Positions 4,463 to 5,181 of a DNA stretch of 5,181 nucleotides are shown here, one piece after another. The stretch is taken from contig JAUYLU010000066.1 in NCBI GenBank assembly GCA_030699625.1, positions 1 to 5,181 of the forward strand, written 5' to 3'. Source of the stretch: a bacterium (GTDB lineage Bacteria > Patescibacteriota > Minisyncoccia > Phycocordibacterales > VMEP01). The notes beneath the pieces are model-generated. The model was given only the letters and a program-made list of their open reading frames with translations, was not told the DNA's origin and ran no database searches. Made by a program: the position numbers and the translations under genes. Each line of letters opens with the position of its first letter. Positions within the stretch are counted from its first letter, which is position 1.

Positions 4463-5181
4463 GAAAGCGAAACTCACCAAGCTTCCAAAGAGCCTCGTCG
4501 AGCTCGAGGGGGAAATCCCCGAACAGGAATTCGCCGCCTACCGCCCGCGCGCAGTCGCGCACCTTTCCGAAAAGGTAAAAATAGACGGCTTCAGGGAAGG
4601 AAAGGCGCCCGAGGCGGTGCTCGTGCAGAAAGTCGGCGAAATGGCCGTGCTCGAGGAAATGGCGGAACTCGCTCTTGAAGAGGCATATCCGAAGCTCGTC
4701 ATGGAGCATACGCTCGACGTCATCGGCCCGCCCGAAATCTCCATCGTGAAGCTCGGCATCGGGAGTCCCCTCGGCTTCAAGATCAAGAGCGCGGTGGTGC
4801 CTGAGCTCGCGCTCCCCCGCTACGCCGCCATCGCCAAGGAAACGCTTTCGAAGAAGGAAGACGCCGAGGCAACCGACAAGGAAGTGGACGAAGCGCTTGA
4901 GGAGCTCAGGAAACAGCGCGCCATCAAAAAGGAAGGAGAAGAGAAACCGCTTCTCCCCGACCTCGACGACACATTCGCGAGGTCGCTTGGACAATTCGAG
5001 AGCCTCGTTGCCCTCAAGGCGAAACTCAAGGAGAACATCGGCCTTGAGAAGGCGGCCCGGGCAAAGGAGAAAAAGCGCGTCGAGATGATAGGGAAGATCG
5101 CGGCCGAAACTGCGGGCGAAATCCCCGATCTCCTCGTCGAATCCGAAAGCGAAAAGATGCTCCTGCGTCTCAAGGGCGACC
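4461..5181 (+). CDS. tig: Trigger factor lacking the PPIase domain, 5' part (C-terminus beyond the window)
   Basis: Ribosome-bound chaperone that shields nascent chains at the exit tunnel. 240 codons are present and the frame is open at the right edge. Residues 1 to about 115 form the N-terminal ribosome-binding domain, with the signature loop GFREGK (43-48) that docks on ribosomal protein L23. Residues about 116-155 are the linker helix seen in the family (ELALPRYAAI..., DKEVDEALEELRKQRA). The FKBP-type PPIase domain, normally about 100 residues at this point, is missing: the chain goes directly to LLPDLDDTFARSLGQFESL (164-182) and on to EIPDLLVESE (220-229), which belong to the C-terminal substrate-cradling domain. 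The complete protein would be roughly 300 residues against about 430 in E. coli. There is no SD; the start ATG overlaps the inverted repeat. In many bacteria clpP/clpX follow tig; that lies outside the window. Confidence 0.92.
   Translation, partial: MKAKLTKLPKSLVELEGEIPEQEFAAYRPRAVAHLSEKVKIDGFREGKAPEAVLVQKVGEMAVLEEMAELALEEAYPKLVMEHTLDVIGPPEISIVKLGIGSPLGFKIKSAVVPELALPRYAAIAKETLSKKEDAEATDKEVDEALEELRKQRAIKKEGEEKPLLPDLDDTFARSLGQFESLVALKAKLKENIGLEKAARAKEKKRVEMIGKIAAETAGEIPDLLVESESEKMLLRLKGD

Noticed and set aside
4296..4994. 232-codon minus-strand frame
   Set aside because: Antisense to tig and its leader. The plus frame carries GFREGK and the trigger factor C-terminal motifs.

Overview
The window looks like a piece of a small-genome bacterium, most likely of the Candidate Phyla Radiation (Patescibacteria, Parcubacteria-like). 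This is inferred from gene content and style, not from a database match. Three points support it: a NusA without C-terminal acidic repeats and without rimP or infB beside it, a trigger factor with no PPIase domain, and a small single-pass membrane protein with an acidic DL.xIExDL tail. Coding DNA is GC-rich and the gene boundaries are clearly AT-rich. All complete genes use the standard code and stop with TAA. Only one start (pilB) has a convincing Shine-Dalgarno sequence.

Layout. On the minus strand, 1-1095 is the 5' part of a PilB/GspE-type pilus or secretion ATPase that runs off the left edge. Bases 1096-1370 form a divergent regulatory region: an extended -10 promoter for pilB, a good TTGACT-N16-TATACT promoter for nusA, a palindrome between them, a weak terminator-like hairpin with a long T-run in the nusA leader, and a heptameric AAACTnn repeat just before the nusA start. 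On the plus strand follow nusA (1371-2567), ppa (2692-3216, soluble inorganic pyrophosphatase), a strong hairpin (3240-3272), a secreted coiled-coil protein (3337-3909), a small membrane protein (3947-4168), a long interrupted terminator-like stem (4189-4296), and the 5' part of tig (4461-5181, trigger factor), which runs off the right edge.

The most unusual content is between the genes. Three boundaries carry the same design: a long stem (17, 16+5 and 22 base pairs) closing 65-86 bases of AT-rich, self-folding sequence. Before ppa and before tig, the 3' arm of that stem contains or touches the start codon. The ppa stem also competes with a second hairpin that begins at the nusA stop codon, which gives a two-state arrangement. 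The tig leader has a perfect 22-bp inverted repeat enclosing two perfect 7-bp hairpins, and a candidate promoter would start the RNA almost exactly at the stem.

The plus-strand genes serve core functions: transcription elongation and termination (NusA), pyrophosphate removal that drives nucleic acid and protein synthesis (Ppa), and folding of nascent chains on the ribosome (trigger factor). Two uncharacterised envelope proteins lie between them. The pilus ATPase is a separate, divergently transcribed unit.
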